Shown: positions 1 through 10,176, counted from the stretch's first letter. The stretch: 64,000 bases of DNA from Andreprevotia sp. IGB-42 (GCF_009848685.1 NZ_WXTX01000004.1:337172-401171); one strand, 5' to 3'. Notes: a model not told the origin generated them from the letters alone. Made by a program: numbers and translations.

Positions 1-36
1 GTTGCCAGTGTGAACAGGCTCACACCGTTCGTCGGG

Positions 37-2460
37 TCATACCTGTGGTGGATCGCTCTCGCGCGAGTGATCACGCGGCTGGCCCAGCAACTTGATGAAG
101 GGCTCGATGCCTTTTTCCATTGCGGGCACCACCAGCAACGCCGGATCCGCCTTGCCGCTGGCCAGTTGCGTGGCGATGCCGGCCTTCTGCAGCAGGGCCT
201 TGCCATCGCCCACCACCAGGATGGGTTTGCAGTGCCGGTATTGCTCGCGCAGGAAGTCCAGCGCCAGCGCGTTGTTGCCCAGCGTGGTAGCTGACTTGGG
301 CCCGGACGGAATCACCACCGCATCGAACAGCACCGATGGCATGGCTTCCAGCGTGCCTTCCACCACGATGGGCGCATCTTTCAGGTTGTTCACCTTGCCC
401 AGCCGGTGGCTGATCACGCGTGGCACGCCGCCGCCGGCCAGTACCGCGTTGTACAGCGCGTGCACGCCATCGGTATCCACGCCATCCGCCACCAGGATGG
501 CCACCTTGCGCGTCTTGATGCTGCCATCGCCGGGGTAGAAGCTGAGCGACAGTGCCGGTGAGGGCGGCAGCTCGGGGAAGCTGATATCGCTGGCCAGCGG
601 CGCCGCAGCCGGCACCTCGAAACCCAGCCCATGCGCCACGCCCTGCGCCAGCTTGCCATCCACGTGTACCAGCAGCGAGACCACGCGCTCACGTATCGCC
701 TGCGTCTGCACGCGGGTCAGCTCGAAGCGGAATGCATTGATGATGTGCTGCTGCTCCACCGGCGTCTGGCTGTGCCAGAACAATTTCGCTTGCGAGTAAT
801 GATCGGCAAACTTCTCAGGCTTGCCGCGCACCTTGTCCTCTGCCACCGGCTCGGGGAAGCTGGTGAACCCGGCCGCACCAGCCTGGAACGGACAGCCACC
901 GCCCAGCGAATTGGGCTCGTATGCCACCCGGCCACGCGGAATGGTCTGGCGATGCATGCCGTCGCGCTGGTTGTTGTGTACCGCCCGCAGCGGGGTATTG
1001 ATCGGCAGCTCGTGGAAGTTGGCCCCCCCCAGCCGCGAGATCTGCGTATCCACATACGAATGGATGCGCCCTTGCAGCAAGGGGTCGTTGGAGAAATCGA
1101 TGCCCGGGATCACATGCGCAGCGCAGAACGCCACCTGTTCGGTCTCGGCAAAAAAATTGTCCGGGTTGCGGTTGAGCACCAGCTTGCCGACTGGCAGCAG
1201 CGGCACCAGCTCGACCGGAATCAGCTTGGTAGGGTCGAGCACATCGAACGCGAATTCGTTAGCCTGCTCTTCGGTGAAGATCTGCAGGTTCAGCTCCCAC
1301 TCGGGGTAGGCGCCTGCCTCGATCGCTTCCCACAGATCACGGCGGTGGAAATCGGAATCCGCGCCGCTGATCTTCACTGCTTCATCCCATGCCAGCGAAT
1401 GCGTGCCGGCCAGCGGGTTCCAGTGGAATTTGCAGAACACCGCTTCATTCTGCTCGTTGATCAGGCGGAAGGTATGCACGCCAAAGCCCTGCATGGTGCG
1501 GTAGCTGCGCGGAATGGCGCGATCCGACATCGCCCACAGCAGCATGTGGGTCATTTCCGGCATCAGCGAGGCAAAATCCCAGAAGGTATCGTGCGCGGAG
1601 GCGGCTTGCGGGATGCCGTTGTGCGGTTCCGGCTTGACCGCGTGGATCAGGTCCGGAAACTTCATCGCATCCTGGATGAAGAAGATCGGGATATTGTTGC
1701 CCACCAGATCCCAGTTGCCGGCATCGCTATAGAACTTGACCGCAAAGCCGCGCACATCGCGCGCGGTATCGGTAGAGCCGCGCTCGCCCGCCACGGTGGA
1801 AAAGCGCACGAACACCGGCGTGCGCTTGCCGGCCTCGGCAAACGGGGCGGCCTTGGTGTGCTGCGGAATGGCCTGGTAGTTTTCAAAGTAGCCATGCGCG
1901 GCGGAGCCACGCGCATGCACGATGCGTTCCGGAATGCGCTCATGATCGAAATGCGTGATTTTTTCGCGCAGGATGAAGTCTTCCAGCGCGGTGGGGCCAC
2001 GCAGGCCGATCTTCAGCGAATTCTGGTTATCGGCAATCGCCACGCCCTGGTTGGTGGTGAGCACCTGGCCAGTGCTGTCGGCGCGTACACGGTCCAGATC
2101 ACCACCTGCATGGTTTGCGCCTTGCGGCGGTTTGCCGCTGCCCACCTTGTCCGAACCATTGCTTTCCGACACGGTGCTGCTCCCTGGCAACGGCGACTTG
2201 GCCGCATGGCTGGCGCCAGTGAACGGGCAGCGGGCGGCTTCGCCCACCTCGTGCGGCTTACCAGGGTTATCGGTGGTTTGCGCCGAAAGTGCGCTGCTTT
2301 CCCGTACTTTTTCCAGCAGCGCCGCCGGGGTGGCGTTGTCTGCAGCGGCCTTGGCAGGCAACGGTACCGATGGAGCGGAAATCGTCGACAACACAGAGCC
2401 CAGGCCTATCTGATCTTTTGCTTTTTCGGTCATCGCAACACCCGTGATTTGATTGGACAT
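37..2460 (-). CDS. katE: Large-subunit catalase, HPII/KatE type
   Basis: Heme catalase that decomposes hydrogen peroxide in the cytoplasm. The protein is about 807 aa from the chosen Met (E. coli HPII is about 753 aa). Visible family signatures are the catalytic-His segment [12 protein letters not shown], the Asn segment [19 protein letters not shown] and the heme-Tyr region [12 protein letters not shown]. The last ~150 residues form the flavodoxin/class-I-amidotransferase-like C-terminal domain that distinguishes large-subunit catalases (starts near [15 protein letters not shown]). The first ~130 residues are low-complexity, rich in Ala, Ser and Gly, and about 50 aa longer than in E. coli. 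The start is uncertain: Met at 2460 or 2433 are both possible and neither has a strong ribosome site; an upstream in-frame Met at 2520 is less likely. Monocistronic, divergent from the miaB group. Confidence 0.95.
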   Translation of the reverse strand: MSNQITGVAMTEKAKDQIGLGSVLSTISAPSVPLPAKAAADNATPAALLEKVRESSALSAQTTDNPGKPHEVGEAARCPFTGASHAAKSPLPGSSTVSESNGSDKVGSGKPPQGANHAGGDLDRVRADSTGQVLTTNQGVAIADNQNSLKIGLRGPTALEDFILREKITHFDHERIPERIVHARGSAAHGYFENYQAIPQHTKAAPFAEAGKRTPVFVRFSTVAGERGSTDTARDVRGFAVKFYSDAGNWDLVGNNIPIFFIQDAMKFPDLIHAVKPEPHNGIPQAASAHDTFWDFASLMPEMTHMLLWAMSDRAIPRSYRTMQGFGVHTFRLINEQNEAVFCKFHWNPLAGTHSLAWDEAVKISGADSDFHRRDLWEAIEAGAYPEWELNLQIFTEEQANEFAFDVLDPTKLIPVELVPLLPVGKLVLNRNPDNFFAETEQVAFCAAHVIPGIDFSNDPLLQGRIHSYVDTQISRLGGANFHELPINTPLRAVHNNQRDGMHRQTIPRGRVAYEPNSLGGGCPFQAGAAGFTSFPEPVAEDKVRGKPEKFADHYSQAKLFWHSQTPVEQQHIINAFRFELTRVQTQAIRERVVSLLVHVDGKLAQGVAHGLGFEVPAAAPLASDISFPELPPSPALSLSFYPGDGSIKTRKVAILVADGVDTDGVHALYNAVLAGGGVPRVISHRLGKVNNLKDAPIVVEGTLEAMPSVLFDAVVIPSGPKSATTLGNNALALDFLREQYRHCKPILVVGDGKALLQKAGIATQLASGKADPALLVVPAMEKGIEPFIKLLGQPRDHSRESDPPQV

Positions 2461-2675
2461 GGTGGACACAGCAAGCCTCACCCGTGGCGCAAGCGATACG
2501 GGGAGCAGTGGGACGATCATAGGGACTGCGGCGCGCGGCCATCAGCAGACGTAGCCGGGAAATCGGTAGGAAGAAATGCCCGGCGCATGTAGGACATTCC
2601 TCGCTACCTCAGCAGGCAGCACAGCACTGCCCAGCCGCAGCACTGCAACGACAGGCGTACTCGCCTGCGGCAGCG

Positions 2676-2698
2676 ATCTGCCTTATAATTAGGCAGAT
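2676..2698. promoter_or_regulatory. Inverted repeat enclosing a consensus -10 box
   Basis: Two perfect 8-bp arms, ATCTGCCT (2676-2683) and AGGCAGAT (2691-2698), flank the 7-bp spacer TATAATT. TATAAT is an exact sigma-70 -10 hexamer on the plus strand. No good -35 is seen 16-18 bp upstream, so an activator or a non-canonical promoter may be involved. The arrangement suggests an operator overlapping a promoter. It could serve the plus-strand genes or, less likely, katE. Confidence 0.45.
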
Positions 2699-2703
2699 GG
2701 CAA

Positions 2704-2734
2704 GAGCCCGGGTCCACGCTGACTCGGGCTTTTT
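2704..2734 (+). terminator. Intrinsic terminator or attenuator hairpin
   Basis: Stem AGCCCG (2705-2710) with CGGGCT (2725-2730), extendable by an inner GT/AC pair, followed directly by TTTT. No plus-strand gene lies upstream in the window, so it either ends an antisense transcript from katE or acts as a leader attenuator for transcripts starting at the TATAAT box just upstream. Confidence 0.55.
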
Positions 2735-2798
2735 GCGTTGCCGGCCGCGCATGGCAGGCGTGCTACCATGAATCTTGCGATTTCCTACGGAGACCTTG

Positions 2799-3134
2799 AT
2801 GCGCAAGCTGCTGTTTTCATTACTGTTGCTACCCTGCTTGTGTGTTGCATTTGACCGGCCGCTGCCGCCCAACGCCATACAGGGCAACATGCAGGCGTAT
2901 ACCGCGCAAGCCATCAAGATCGACGGCAAGGTTTACCGTGGTGGCGCTGGCCTGCGGGTATACAACACCAACGGGCAGATCATCCTGCCCCAGTCAGTGC
3001 CGCAGGAAAGCGCGGTGCTGTATCAACTGGAAGCCAACGGCTTCATGTGGAAAATCTGGCTGCTGACCAAGGCGGAAGCCGAAGCGGTCAAACTCCGGAA
3101 AAAAGCATTGAAAGAGGCGGCAACAACGCAATGA
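2799..3134 (+). CDS. Small secreted protein of unknown function
   Basis: A 111-aa protein with a clear N-terminal signal peptide: [18 protein letters not shown], cleaved probably after the Cys-Val-Ala stretch. The mature part is short, has no cofactor motif I recognise and ends in a charged Lys/Glu helix (about residues 88-106). The start at 2799 is supported by ACGGAGACC just upstream; an in-frame Met at 2775 lacks a ribosome site. Its stop overlaps the miaB start by 4 bp (ATGA), so the two are translationally coupled. I do not recognise the family; a periplasmic location is inferred from the signal peptide. Confidence 0.75.
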   Translation: MRKLLFSLLLLPCLCVAFDRPLPPNAIQGNMQAYTAQAIKIDGKVYRGGAGLRVYNTNGQIILPQSVPQESAVLYQLEANGFMWKIWLLTKAEAEAVKLRKKALKEAATTQ

Positions 3135-4483
3135 GCAAGAAAGTATTCATCAAGACCTTCGGCTGCCAGATGAACGAGTACGACTCGGACAAAATGGTCG
3201 ACCTGTTGAACGCCACCGAAGGGCTGACCAAGACCGACAAACCGGAAGAGGCGCACGTGATCCTCTTCAACACCTGTAGCGTGCGCGAAAAAGCGCAGGA
3301 GAAGGTGTTCTCCGACTTGGGCCGCATCAAGGAGCTCAAGCTTGCCAACCCCGACCTGGTGATCGGTGTGGGCGGCTGCGTGGCCAGCCAGGAAGGCGAA
3401 GCCATCGTCAAGCGCGCGCCATATGTGGACATCGTGTTCGGCCCGCAAACGCTGCACCGCCTGCCGGAGCTGATTGCCAAGCGGCGCTCGTCCGGTGTAT
3501 CGCAGGTGGATATCTCGTTCCCGGAAATAGAAAAGTTCGATCACCTGCCGCCGGCCAAGGTGGAAGGCGGCACGGCCTTCGTATCGATCATGGAAGGCTG
3601 TTCCAAGTTCTGCTCGTTCTGCATTGTGCCGTATACGCGTGGCCAGGAAGTATCGCGCCCGTTCGAGGACGTGCTGACCGAAGTGGCGCTGCTGGCGCAG
3701 CAGGGCGTAAAGGAAGTGACACTGCTGGGCCAGAACGTGAACGCTTATCGCGGCAAGATACTGGATGGCGACGAAGGCGATATCGCCGACTTTGCGATGC
3801 TGCTCGAATACGTGCACGACATTCCCGGCATCGAGCGCATGCGCTACACCACCAGCCACCCGCGTGAAATGACCCAGCGCATCATCGATTGCTACCGCAC
3901 GCTGCCCAAGCTGGTTTCGCACCTGCACCTGCCGGTACAAGCCGGATCGGACCGCACGCTGGTGAACATGAAGCGCGGCTACACCACGCTGGAATACAAA
4001 TCGCTGGTGCGCAAGCTCAAGGAAGCGCGGCCGGGCATCTGCCTGTCCAGCGACTTCATCATCGGCTTCCCCGGTGAAACCGACGAAGACTTCGAGAAAA
4101 CCATGAAGCTGATCGAGGATGTGCAGTTCGATGCCAGCTTCAGCTTCATCTACAGCATGCGCCCCGGCACGCCGGCGGCAGACCTGCCGGACGACGTGGC
4201 GCCGGAAGTGAAAACCAGGCGTCTGATGCGGCTGCAGGCACGCATCGAAGAATTTGCGCAGCAGGTGAACCGCGACATGGTGGGCACCGTACAGCGCGTG
4301 CTGGTGGAAGGCTTTGCCCGCCGCAATGTGGAAGAACTGGCCGGCCGTACCGACAACAACCGCATCGTCAACTTTGCCGGCAACCCGCGCCTGATCAACC
4401 AGTTTACCGAAGTGCTGATCACCGAAGCCTACCCGCACAGCCTGCGCGGCGAGATCATCACCAAGGAAACCATCGCGGCCTGA
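3131..4483 (+). CDS. miaB: tRNA-2-methylthio-N6-dimethylallyladenosine synthase MiaB
   Basis: Radical-SAM methylthiotransferase that converts i6A37 to ms2i6A37 in tRNAs reading UNN codons. 450 aa, normal length. The N-terminal cluster cysteines are in [21 protein letters not shown] and [10 protein letters not shown]. The radical-SAM cysteines are CSKFCSFC near residue 155, followed by the GQNVNAY segment. A C-terminal TRAM domain (roughly the last 65 residues) is present. Start chosen at [12 protein letters not shown] because family members begin there and AAGAGGCGG lies upstream; the longer in-frame ORF from 3047 overlaps the preceding gene. In related genomes this gene sits at the head of a miaB-phoH-ybeY-corC-lnt group; here two extra genes lie between miaB and phoH. 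Confidence 0.97.
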   Translation: MSKKVFIKTFGCQMNEYDSDKMVDLLNATEGLTKTDKPEEAHVILFNTCSVREKAQEKVFSDLGRIKELKLANPDLVIGVGGCVASQEGEAIVKRAPYVDIVFGPQTLHRLPELIAKRRSSGVSQVDISFPEIEKFDHLPPAKVEGGTAFVSIMEGCSKFCSFCIVPYTRGQEVSRPFEDVLTEVALLAQQGVKEVTLLGQNVNAYRGKILDGDEGDIADFAMLLEYVHDIPGIERMRYTTSHPREMTQRIIDCYRTLPKLVSHLHLPVQAGSDRTLVNMKRGYTTLEYKSLVRKLKEARPGICLSSDFIIGFPGETDEDFEKTMKLIEDVQFDASFSFIYSMRPGTPAADLPDDVAPEVKTRRLMRLQARIEEFAQQVNRDMVGTVQRVLVEGFARRNVEELAGRTDNNRIVNFAGNPRLINQFTEVLITEAYPHSLRGEIITKETIAA

Positions 4484-4509
4484 TGCCCGGTGCATGAGGG
4501 AGAAACACA

Positions 4510-4863
4510 ATGCGCCGCGCCGTCATTGTCTACCTCAGGCAGCACCCGCTGATAACCGTACTGGTGATGGCCGTGGCTTTCATCGGCTTTGCATCCAGTT
4601 CGGTCACACTACTGATGCTGCTGCATGCCAATGCGCGCTTCATCTGGCAATCCGGCTGGTGGGCCGTGCGTGAAGGCGCGCTGGAGCAACTGGCGGGACT
4701 GCTGGGCAGCGGCGCACTGGCCCTCGCGCTTTACCTCGTATTCAAGACCTGCGAGAAACTGCTGGTCGAAAAAATCACCGATACCGCTGCCCCGGTGGCA
4801 GCGGCAACCAAAGGACAAATCGAGCATGGCGAAAGACCTGGAACTGATTGCCCCGCTGAATGA
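4510..4863 (+). CDS. Small inner-membrane protein, unknown
   Basis: 117 aa with two predicted membrane helices: about residues 14-38 (LITVLVMAVAFIGFASSSVT and on) and about 63-84 (LAGLLGSGALALALYLVF). The tail is polar. No recognised domain. It starts 26 bp after miaB, preceded by GAGGGAGAAACACA, a good ribosome site. Its last 38 bp overlap the start of the next gene in a different frame, and that gene's AAGGA site lies inside it, implying co-translation. Likely part of the miaB transcript. Confidence 0.7.
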   Translation: MRRAVIVYLRQHPLITVLVMAVAFIGFASSSVTLLMLLHANARFIWQSGWWAVREGALEQLAGLLGSGALALALYLVFKTCEKLLVEKITDTAAPVAAATKGQIEHGERPGTDCPAE

Positions 4864-5443
4864 TGCGGAACTCGATGAACTGGCCGGCTTCCTGGAGTCC
4901 GATGCGTCGCCGGAACAGGCCATGGACCTTTCCATGCTGCACGGCTTCCTGACCTCCCAACTGGTTGCGCCGGAAGAGCCGCTGCCGGATGCCTGGTTTG
5001 GCCTGGTGTGGGGCGAGCATGGCGAAAAACCGCAATGGGCATCGCCCGCGCAGCAACAGCGCATCGAAGACCTGATCCTGCGCCTGTACAACCAGCTGTC
5101 CGACGACATCGGGGCGGAGCCGCCGACGTTCTCGCCCATGGTGTACCTGGATGAAGAACGCCAGCTCGATATCGTCCAGCAGTGGTGCTACGGCTTCATG
5201 CTGGGCACCTCGCTGAACCCGGACGGCTGGCAGGTATTGCTGGACGATGACGATGCGGTGGAACTGATCGCCCCCATCATCGATTGCGCGGACGACGAAG
5301 CACGCGCCAGCCTGGAAGAGGCCGGCGACGATATTGCCCAGTTCGAACACGAACTGGCCGCCGCCCTGCCGGACATCATTCCCGCCATCAAGGATTACTG
5401 GGCGCAGAACAAGCCGGCGCCCCGCCCGGGCCGCCGCCGCTAA
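4826..5443 (+). CDS. YecA/UPF0149 family protein
   Basis: 205-aa acidic cytoplasmic protein. The segment MLHGFLTSQLVAPEE followed by PDAWFGLVWG, and further on QQWCYGFMLG, match the YecA/YgfB (UPF0149) fold. Many YecA proteins end in a Cys-rich SEC-C metal motif; this one instead ends in a basic RPGRRR tail with no such motif. Biochemical function is not established. The start at 4826 is supported by AAGGA eight bases upstream; the in-frame ORF extends further back to 4625 but that part overlaps the preceding membrane-protein gene. Confidence 0.85.
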   Translation: MAKDLELIAPLNDAELDELAGFLESDASPEQAMDLSMLHGFLTSQLVAPEEPLPDAWFGLVWGEHGEKPQWASPAQQQRIEDLILRLYNQLSDDIGAEPPTFSPMVYLDEERQLDIVQQWCYGFMLGTSLNPDGWQVLLDDDDAVELIAPIIDCADDEARASLEEAGDDIAQFEHELAAALPDIIPAIKDYWAQNKPAPRPGRRR

Positions 5444-5461
5444 ACGGCAGCGGCAGCGGCC

Positions 5462-5617
5462 ATGGAAAGCCGGGTAGCCCATGCACTGCTGTCGGCCTGC
5501 TTTGCCGGGCTGGTGGCAGTATCGGCCAAGGCCGGGCGCCTGGATGCAGCCGCACTGGCGCGCAGCGATGCACGCATCCGGCTGTGGCAACAGCGGCCAG
5601 CCACGGCAGTCCCCTGA
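5462..5617 (+). CDS. Possible 51-aa small protein
   Basis: A short open frame between the yecA-family gene and phoH. It begins MESRVAHALLSACFAGLVAV, with a moderately hydrophobic first half and a basic second half, and ends at TGA 5615-5617. No clear ribosome site precedes it, only CAGCGGC repeats. It fills most of an otherwise unexplained 236-bp gap. It could equally be random reading of GC-rich DNA. Confidence 0.25.
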   Translation: MESRVAHALLSACFAGLVAVSAKAGRLDAAALARSDARIRLWQQRPATAVP

Positions 5618-5679
5618 TTGCCCCGGCCTGCAGCGTATCCCCCGGCGATATAGCCCCCTCCGTTTTCAAGGAACCTGAT

Positions 5680-6699
5680 TTGTACAACGACACGATTTCC
5701 TTCCTGCCCGCCGACAACAGCCGGCTGGCCAACCTGTGCGGCCCGCTGGACGAAAACCTCAAGCAGATCGAAACCGCGCTGGACGTGAACATTGCCCGGC
5801 GTGACGCCAATTTCCGCGTAACCGGCAAGCCCAAGCAGATCAAGCTGGCGCTCGATGCGCTGGAATACTTCTACAACGAGGCGCTGATCCCGCTCGATAT
5901 CGACTACATCCAGCTGGGCATGGTGGAAATGACGCGCGCCAGCGACGATACGCCCATCGATCCGGATGCGCCGGTGCTGAAAACCCGCCGCAGCGACCTG
6001 CGCGGCCGCACGCCGCGCCAGACCGAATACATCAAGGCAGTGATGGCGCACGACATCACCTTCGGCATCGGCCCGGCCGGTACCGGCAAGACTTACCTGG
6101 CCGTTGCCTGTGCGGTGGATGCGCTGGAGCGCGACGTGGTGAAGCGGCTGGTACTGGTACGCCCTGCGGTGGAAGCGGGTGAAAAACTTGGCTTCCTGCC
6201 CGGCGACCTGATTCAGAAAGTGGACCCGTATTTGCGTCCGCTGTACGACGCGCTGTACGACCTGATGGGCGTGGACAAGGTGACCAAGCTGTTCGAGAAA
6301 GGCATCATCGAGATCGCACCGCTGGCCTTCATGCGCGGGCGCACGCTCAACCACGCGTTCGTGATCCTGGATGAAGCGCAGAACACCTCGCCCGAACAGA
6401 TGAAGATGTTCCTGACGCGGATCGGCTTTGGCTCCAAGGCGGTGATCACCGGTGACCCGACGCAGATCGACCTGCCGAAGAACCAGAAATCCGGCCTCAT
6501 CGACGCGCAGGAAGTGCTCGACGGCATCCGTGGCATTGCGCTGCATTACTTCACCAGCGCCGACGTGGTGCGCCATCCGCTGGTGCAGAAAATCGTCGAT
6601 GCGTACGACAAGAAAGGCAAGGAGCGCGAAGCCGAGGCGGAGAAAAGACAAGCCGCGCGTGATGCGGCACGTGCCGCCGAGCAAGGCCACCAGCCATGA
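5680..6699 (+). CDS. phoH: PhoH-like ATPase
   Basis: Cytoplasmic P-loop ATPase of the PhoH/YbeZ family, thought to act with YbeY in RNA metabolism. Walker A is GPAGTGKT (residue ~130), Walker B is VILDEAQN (~230), and SGLIDAQ lies downstream. The start is assigned to TTG 5680, with CAAGGAACC six bases upstream and about 339 aa, matching the family. The open frame extends upstream to 5284 only because GC-rich DNA lacks stops; that part overlaps the yecA gene and shows no conserved features. The C-terminus is a charged Lys/Glu/Arg helix. Its stop overlaps the ybeY start by 4 bp. Confidence 0.93.
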   Translation: MYNDTISFLPADNSRLANLCGPLDENLKQIETALDVNIARRDANFRVTGKPKQIKLALDALEYFYNEALIPLDIDYIQLGMVEMTRASDDTPIDPDAPVLKTRRSDLRGRTPRQTEYIKAVMAHDITFGIGPAGTGKTYLAVACAVDALERDVVKRLVLVRPAVEAGEKLGFLPGDLIQKVDPYLRPLYDALYDLMGVDKVTKLFEKGIIEIAPLAFMRGRTLNHAFVILDEAQNTSPEQMKMFLTRIGFGSKAVITGDPTQIDLPKNQKSGLIDAQEVLDGIRGIALHYFTSADVVRHPLVQKIVDAYDKKGKEREAEAEKRQAARDAARAAEQGHQP

Positions 6700-7196
6700 G
6701 CCGCAAGCTGAAATTGGCGGTGCAGGTTGAATCCAGCGCCAATGGCCTGCCGGGCAAACTGCAGCTCAAATGCTGGGCGCAAACCGCGTTGCAGCCGGGC
6801 ATCAGGCGCGCCGAAGTCACCGTGCGCTTTGTCGATGCCGAAGAGGGCCGGCAACTGAACCGCGATTATCGCGGCAAGGATTACGCCACCAATGTGCTGA
6901 CGTTCACCTTTGACGAGGACATGCCGCAAATCGACGACATGCCGCTGGTGGGTGATCTGGTGCTGTGCGCACCGGTGGTGGCACGAGAAGCGGCCGAGCA
7001 GGGCCTGTTGCTGGCCGCGCACTACGCACACCTGATCGTGCACGGCATGCTGCACCTGCAGGGCTTCGACCATCTCGACGATATCGAGGCCGATGCGATG
7101 GAAGCGCTGGAAACGCGCTTGCTGGCATCGCTGGGGATTGCCGACCCGTACCGGAGTGAAAAATCCGCCGATCAAACCGGCGCGATTGACGACTGA
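6696..7196 (+). CDS. ybeY: Endoribonuclease YbeY
   Basis: Zinc-dependent single-strand endoribonuclease for rRNA maturation and ribosome quality control. 166 aa. The three-His zinc site is visible as HGMLHLQGFDH (residues ~110-120), the hallmark of the family, preceded by YATNVLTF. ATGA overlap with phoH shows tight coupling. In many relatives corC and lnt follow directly; here transcription stops at the hairpin at 7231-7261 and corC-lnt resume 13 kb later. Confidence 0.96.
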   Translation: MSRKLKLAVQVESSANGLPGKLQLKCWAQTALQPGIRRAEVTVRFVDAEEGRQLNRDYRGKDYATNVLTFTFDEDMPQIDDMPLVGDLVLCAPVVAREAAEQGLLLAAHYAHLIVHGMLHLQGFDHLDDIEADAMEALETRLLASLGIADPYRSEKSADQTGAIDD

Positions 7197-7230
7197 CAGC
7201 GCGCCAGCAACAGACATGGTGCGCGGAATG

Positions 7231-7261
7231 AAAAACGGCGGGGGTTAACCCCGCCGTTTTT
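7231..7261. terminator. Bidirectional intrinsic terminator between ybeY and cysA
   Basis: Stem AAAACGGCGGGG / CCCCGCCGTTTT with a TTAA loop and a T or A run on either side. It lies between convergent ybeY and cysA and can serve both. Confidence 0.9.
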
Positions 7262-7278
7262 GCATCCGCATCTAGCGC

Positions 7279-8328
7279 TTACAGCCCGGTATATACCTTG
7301 GCATCGCGCGGGTTCAGCCAAACGGCCTCGCCCACTTTCCACTCGCCTTCCGCATAGCGTTCGCGCGTCAGCTCCACCTCGACTGCATCGTGGTCGGCGA
7401 CGTCCACTTCAAGGCGCACCGTCGAGCCCAGCAGGCGCACGTGGGTGATCTTGCCGGCAATGGCCGCTTCGCTCGCCACGCGCGACAGGTCGATTTCATG
7501 CGGGCGCACGTAGATGGTGGCCTTGGCGGCATCCGGGCTGTCGGTAGCGGCAATGCGCGCGCCGGCCACTTCCGCCCAGCCGTCGTGCACGCGCGAGTGG
7601 AACAGGTTGATGTCGCCCAGGAACTGGTACACGAACGGCGAAGCCGGCGTGTCGTACACCTGCGACGGCGTGCCGATCTGCTCGATCTGCCCCTTGTTCA
7701 TCACCACCACGCGGTCGGCCACTTCCAGCGCCTCTTCCTGATCGTGGGTGACGAATACCGACGTGACATGGATTTCATCATGCAAGCGGCGCAGCCAGCG
7801 GCGCAGTTCCTTGCGCACCTTGGTATCGAGCGCACCGAACGGCTCATCCAGCAGCAGCACGCGCGGCTCTACCGCCAGTGCGCGCGCCAGTGCAATCCGC
7901 TGACGCTGGCCACCGGATAGCTGGGCAGGGAAGCGGTCTGCCAGCCAGTCCAGCTGCACCAGTTCCAGCAGGCGGTGCACCTTCTTCCTGATCTCTGCAT
8001 CGGAAGGGCGGGTTTTCTTCGGCCGCACGCGCAGGCCGAACGCCACGTTCTCGAACACCGTCATATGGCGGAACAGTGCGTAATGCTGGAACACGAAGCC
8101 GACCTGGCGCTCGCGCACGTGGGTATCGGTGGTGTCTTCACCGTGGAACAGGATCTGGCCGTTATCGGGCGTTTCCAGCCCGGCAATCACGCGCAGCAGG
8201 CTGGTCTTGCCGCAGCCGGACGGCCCCAGCAGCGCCAGCAGCTCACCCGATGCCACTTCCAGGTTGATATTGTCCAGCGCCTTGAAGTCGCCGAACTGCT
8301 TGGAGATATTCTTGATTTCGATGCTCAT
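7279..8328 (-). CDS. cysA: Sulfate/thiosulfate ABC transporter ATP-binding protein CysA
   Basis: 349-aa ATPase energising sulfate and thiosulfate uptake. Walker A is GPSGCGKTS, the signature is LSGGQRQR, and Walker B is [12 protein letters not shown]. The C-terminal ~110 residues form the TOBE-like regulatory domain seen in CysA, with VRPHEIDL. The start at 8328 has GAGGAAAGAAC upstream. Last gene of sbp-cysT-cysW-cysA; 91 bp separate it from cysW. Confidence 0.96.
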   Translation of the reverse strand: MSIEIKNISKQFGDFKALDNINLEVASGELLALLGPSGCGKTSLLRVIAGLETPDNGQILFHGEDTTDTHVRERQVGFVFQHYALFRHMTVFENVAFGLRVRPKKTRPSDAEIRKKVHRLLELVQLDWLADRFPAQLSGGQRQRIALARALAVEPRVLLLDEPFGALDTKVRKELRRWLRRLHDEIHVTSVFVTHDQEEALEVADRVVVMNKGQIEQIGTPSQVYDTPASPFVYQFLGDINLFHSRVHDGWAEVAGARIAATDSPDAAKATIYVRPHEIDLSRVASEAAIAGKITHVRLLGSTVRLEVDVADHDAVEVELTRERYAEGEWKVGEAVWLNPRDAKVYTGL

Positions 8329-8419
8329 GTTCTTTCCTCAATCACAAAGCGCCACGGCGCAATGGTGCGGCCCGGCGCGCAAGCGGTGCGCGCAGCCGGC
8401 AGGTTGTCATGCGTGGCGA

Positions 8420-9292
8420 TCATTCGACGGCATCGCGGCGGGCGGCGGCTTCCTGCTGCTCGGCACGCCATTCCACGAAGGACTTGGCCGCCAGCGTCAC
8501 CAGTGCCAGCAAGGCCAGCAGCGACGCGCACGCAAAAGCGCCGACGAAGTTGTATTCGTTGTAAAGAATCTCGACATGCAACGGCAGCGTGTTGGTTTCG
8601 CCGCGGATATGGCCCGATACCACCGATACCGCGCCGAACTCGCCCATGGCCCTTGCATTGGCGAGGATCACGCCATACAGCAGGCCCCACTTGATATTGG
8701 GCAGGGTCACGCGCCAGAAGGTCTGGAAGCCCGATGCGCCCAATGTCATCGCCGCCTGTTCTTCCTCGCTGCCCTGCGCTTCCATCAGCGGGATCAGCTC
8801 GCGCGCAATGAACGGGAAGGTTACGAACACGGTCGCCAGCACGATGCCGGGAATCGCAAAGATGATCTTGATGTCGTGATCCATCAGCCACGGCCCCCAC
8901 CAGCCCTGCGCACCGAACATCAGCACGTAGATCAGGCCGGCCACCACCGGGGATACCGCGAACGGCAGATCGATCAAGGTGATCAGCACGCTTTTGCCGC
9001 GGAAATCAAACTTGGCGATCGCCCATGCTGCAGCCACGCCGAACACCAGGTTCAGCGGTACCGAAATGGCTGCGGCAATCAGCGTGAGCTTGATGGCGGA
9101 CAGCGCATCGGGCTCGATCATCGCTTCGAAGTACAGCGCCCAGCCTTTCTTGAGCGCCTCGTAAAACACCGTGAACAACGGCACCACCAGGAAGAGCCCG
9201 ATCAGCAGCAATGCGATCGCGGTCAGCGTATAGCGCACCCATGGCGCTTCGGTGGTGACGATGGAACGGTGAACATTTGTTGCGCCAGCCAT
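8420..9292 (-). CDS. cysW: Sulfate ABC transporter permease CysW
   Basis: 290-aa inner-membrane permease with about six helices. The permease EAA loop that docks CysA is visible around [40 protein letters not shown] is typical of CysW. Ribosome site GGAG lies 9 bp before the ATG. Only 4 bp separate it from the cysT stop. It forms a heterodimer with CysT. Confidence 0.95.
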   Translation of the reverse strand: MAGATNVHRSIVTTEAPWVRYTLTAIALLLIGLFLVVPLFTVFYEALKKGWALYFEAMIEPDALSAIKLTLIAAAISVPLNLVFGVAAAWAIAKFDFRGKSVLITLIDLPFAVSPVVAGLIYVLMFGAQGWWGPWLMDHDIKIIFAIPGIVLATVFVTFPFIARELIPLMEAQGSEEEQAAMTLGASGFQTFWRVTLPNIKWGLLYGVILANARAMGEFGAVSVVSGHIRGETNTLPLHVEILYNEYNFVGAFACASLLALLALVTLAAKSFVEWRAEQQEAAARRDAVE

Positions 9293-9296
9293 CGTG

Positions 9297-10127
9297 TTAT
9301 CTCCGTCCCATGCGTTTGGCCGACCACCACTGCAGGCCGTTGATCAGCAGCAGCAGCGTGAACGACACCACCAGCATCACCACGGCAATCGCGGTGGCGC
9401 CCAGGTAATCGTATTGTTCCAGTTTGGAAATGATCATCAGCGGGGTGATTTCCGATACATACGGCATGTTGCCGGCGATGAAGATCACCGAGCCGTATTC
9501 ACCGATCGCCCGTGCAAACGCCAGCGCAAAACCGGTCAGCAGTGCCGGCAGCAAGGTAGGCAGGATCACCTTCCAGAAAATCTGCAGGCGTGTGGCGCCC
9601 AGGCTGGAGGCGGCTTCTTCAAGCTCCGGCTCCAGATCCTGCAGCACCGGCTGCACGGTACGCACCACGAAGGGCAAGGTGATGAAGGTCAGCGCCAGTA
9701 CGATGCCGATGGGGCTGAATGCCACCTTGATGCCCAGCGGCTCGAACCACTGGCCGATGGAGCCATTGGGTGCATAGATGGTGGCGAGCGCGATACCGGC
9801 CACCGCAGTAGGCAGCGCAAACGGCAGGTCCACCAGCGCATCGATGAAGCGCTTGCCGGGGAAGGAGTAACGCACCAGCACCCACGAAATCAGCAGACCG
9901 GTGATCAGGTTGATGGTGGCGGCAATCAGCGAAGCGCCGAAGGTCACCTTGTAGCTGGCCACCACGCGCGGCTCGGACACCGCATGCCAGAATGCCTCTG
10001 CCGTCAGCCCGGTGCTCTTGAGCACCAGCGCGGAGAGCGGCAGCAACACGATGATGGAGAGATAAAGCAACGTGTAGCCCAGCGCCAGGTTGAACCCCGG
10101 CAACACGCTATGTTTTTTGAAAGCCAT
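9297..10127 (-). CDS. cysT: Sulfate ABC transporter permease CysT
   Basis: 276-aa permease from the Met of [19 protein letters not shown], which matches the family length of about 277 aa. An AAGGA motif lies 12 bp upstream. An upstream in-frame Met at 10205 would give an unsupported 26-aa extension. EAA loop: [19 protein letters not shown]. The helix [19 protein letters not shown] is characteristic. Preceded by a GC-rich hairpin that separates it from sbp. Confidence 0.94.
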   Translation of the reverse strand: MAFKKHSVLPGFNLALGYTLLYLSIIVLLPLSALVLKSTGLTAEAFWHAVSEPRVVASYKVTFGASLIAATINLITGLLISWVLVRYSFPGKRFIDALVDLPFALPTAVAGIALATIYAPNGSIGQWFEPLGIKVAFSPIGIVLALTFITLPFVVRTVQPVLQDLEPELEEAASSLGATRLQIFWKVILPTLLPALLTGFALAFARAIGEYGSVIFIAGNMPYVSEITPLMIISKLEQYDYLGATAIAVVMLVVSFTLLLLINGLQWWSAKRMGRR

Positions 10128-10151
10128 GAGCGGCAACATCCTTGTTGTTAT

Positions 10152-10176
10152 GCCGGCCAGCCCATGCAGGGCCGGC
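10152..10176 (-). promoter_or_regulatory. Intercistronic hairpin sbp-cysT
   Basis: Perfect 7-bp stem GCCGGCC (10152-10158) / GGCCGGC (10170-10176), 11-nt loop, no T run. It lies in the 78-bp gap between the binding-protein gene and the permeases. Such structures commonly protect the 3' end of a binding-protein mRNA and raise its level over the permeases; that role here is inferred. Confidence 0.45.

Larger units (their letters stand above)
2461..2798. other. Intergenic region katE / small secreted gene
   Basis: 338 bp divergent region between katE (minus) and the 111-aa secreted protein gene (plus). It holds an inverted repeat around a TATAAT box (2676-2698), a terminator-like hairpin (2704-2734) and the ribosome site GGAG at 2789-2792. 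I see no further gene in it. Confidence 0.6.

Noticed and set aside
8..25. GTGTGA/TCACAC inverted repeat past katE as its terminator
   Set aside because: 6-bp stem with no T run on either strand and truncated by the window edge.
631..2592. 653-aa open frame antisense to katE
   Set aside because: Shadow of GC-rich catalase codons; no conserved domain or ribosome site and the catalase on the other strand is unambiguous.
3023..4510. 495-aa open frame antisense to miaB
   Set aside because: Shadow; no family motifs.
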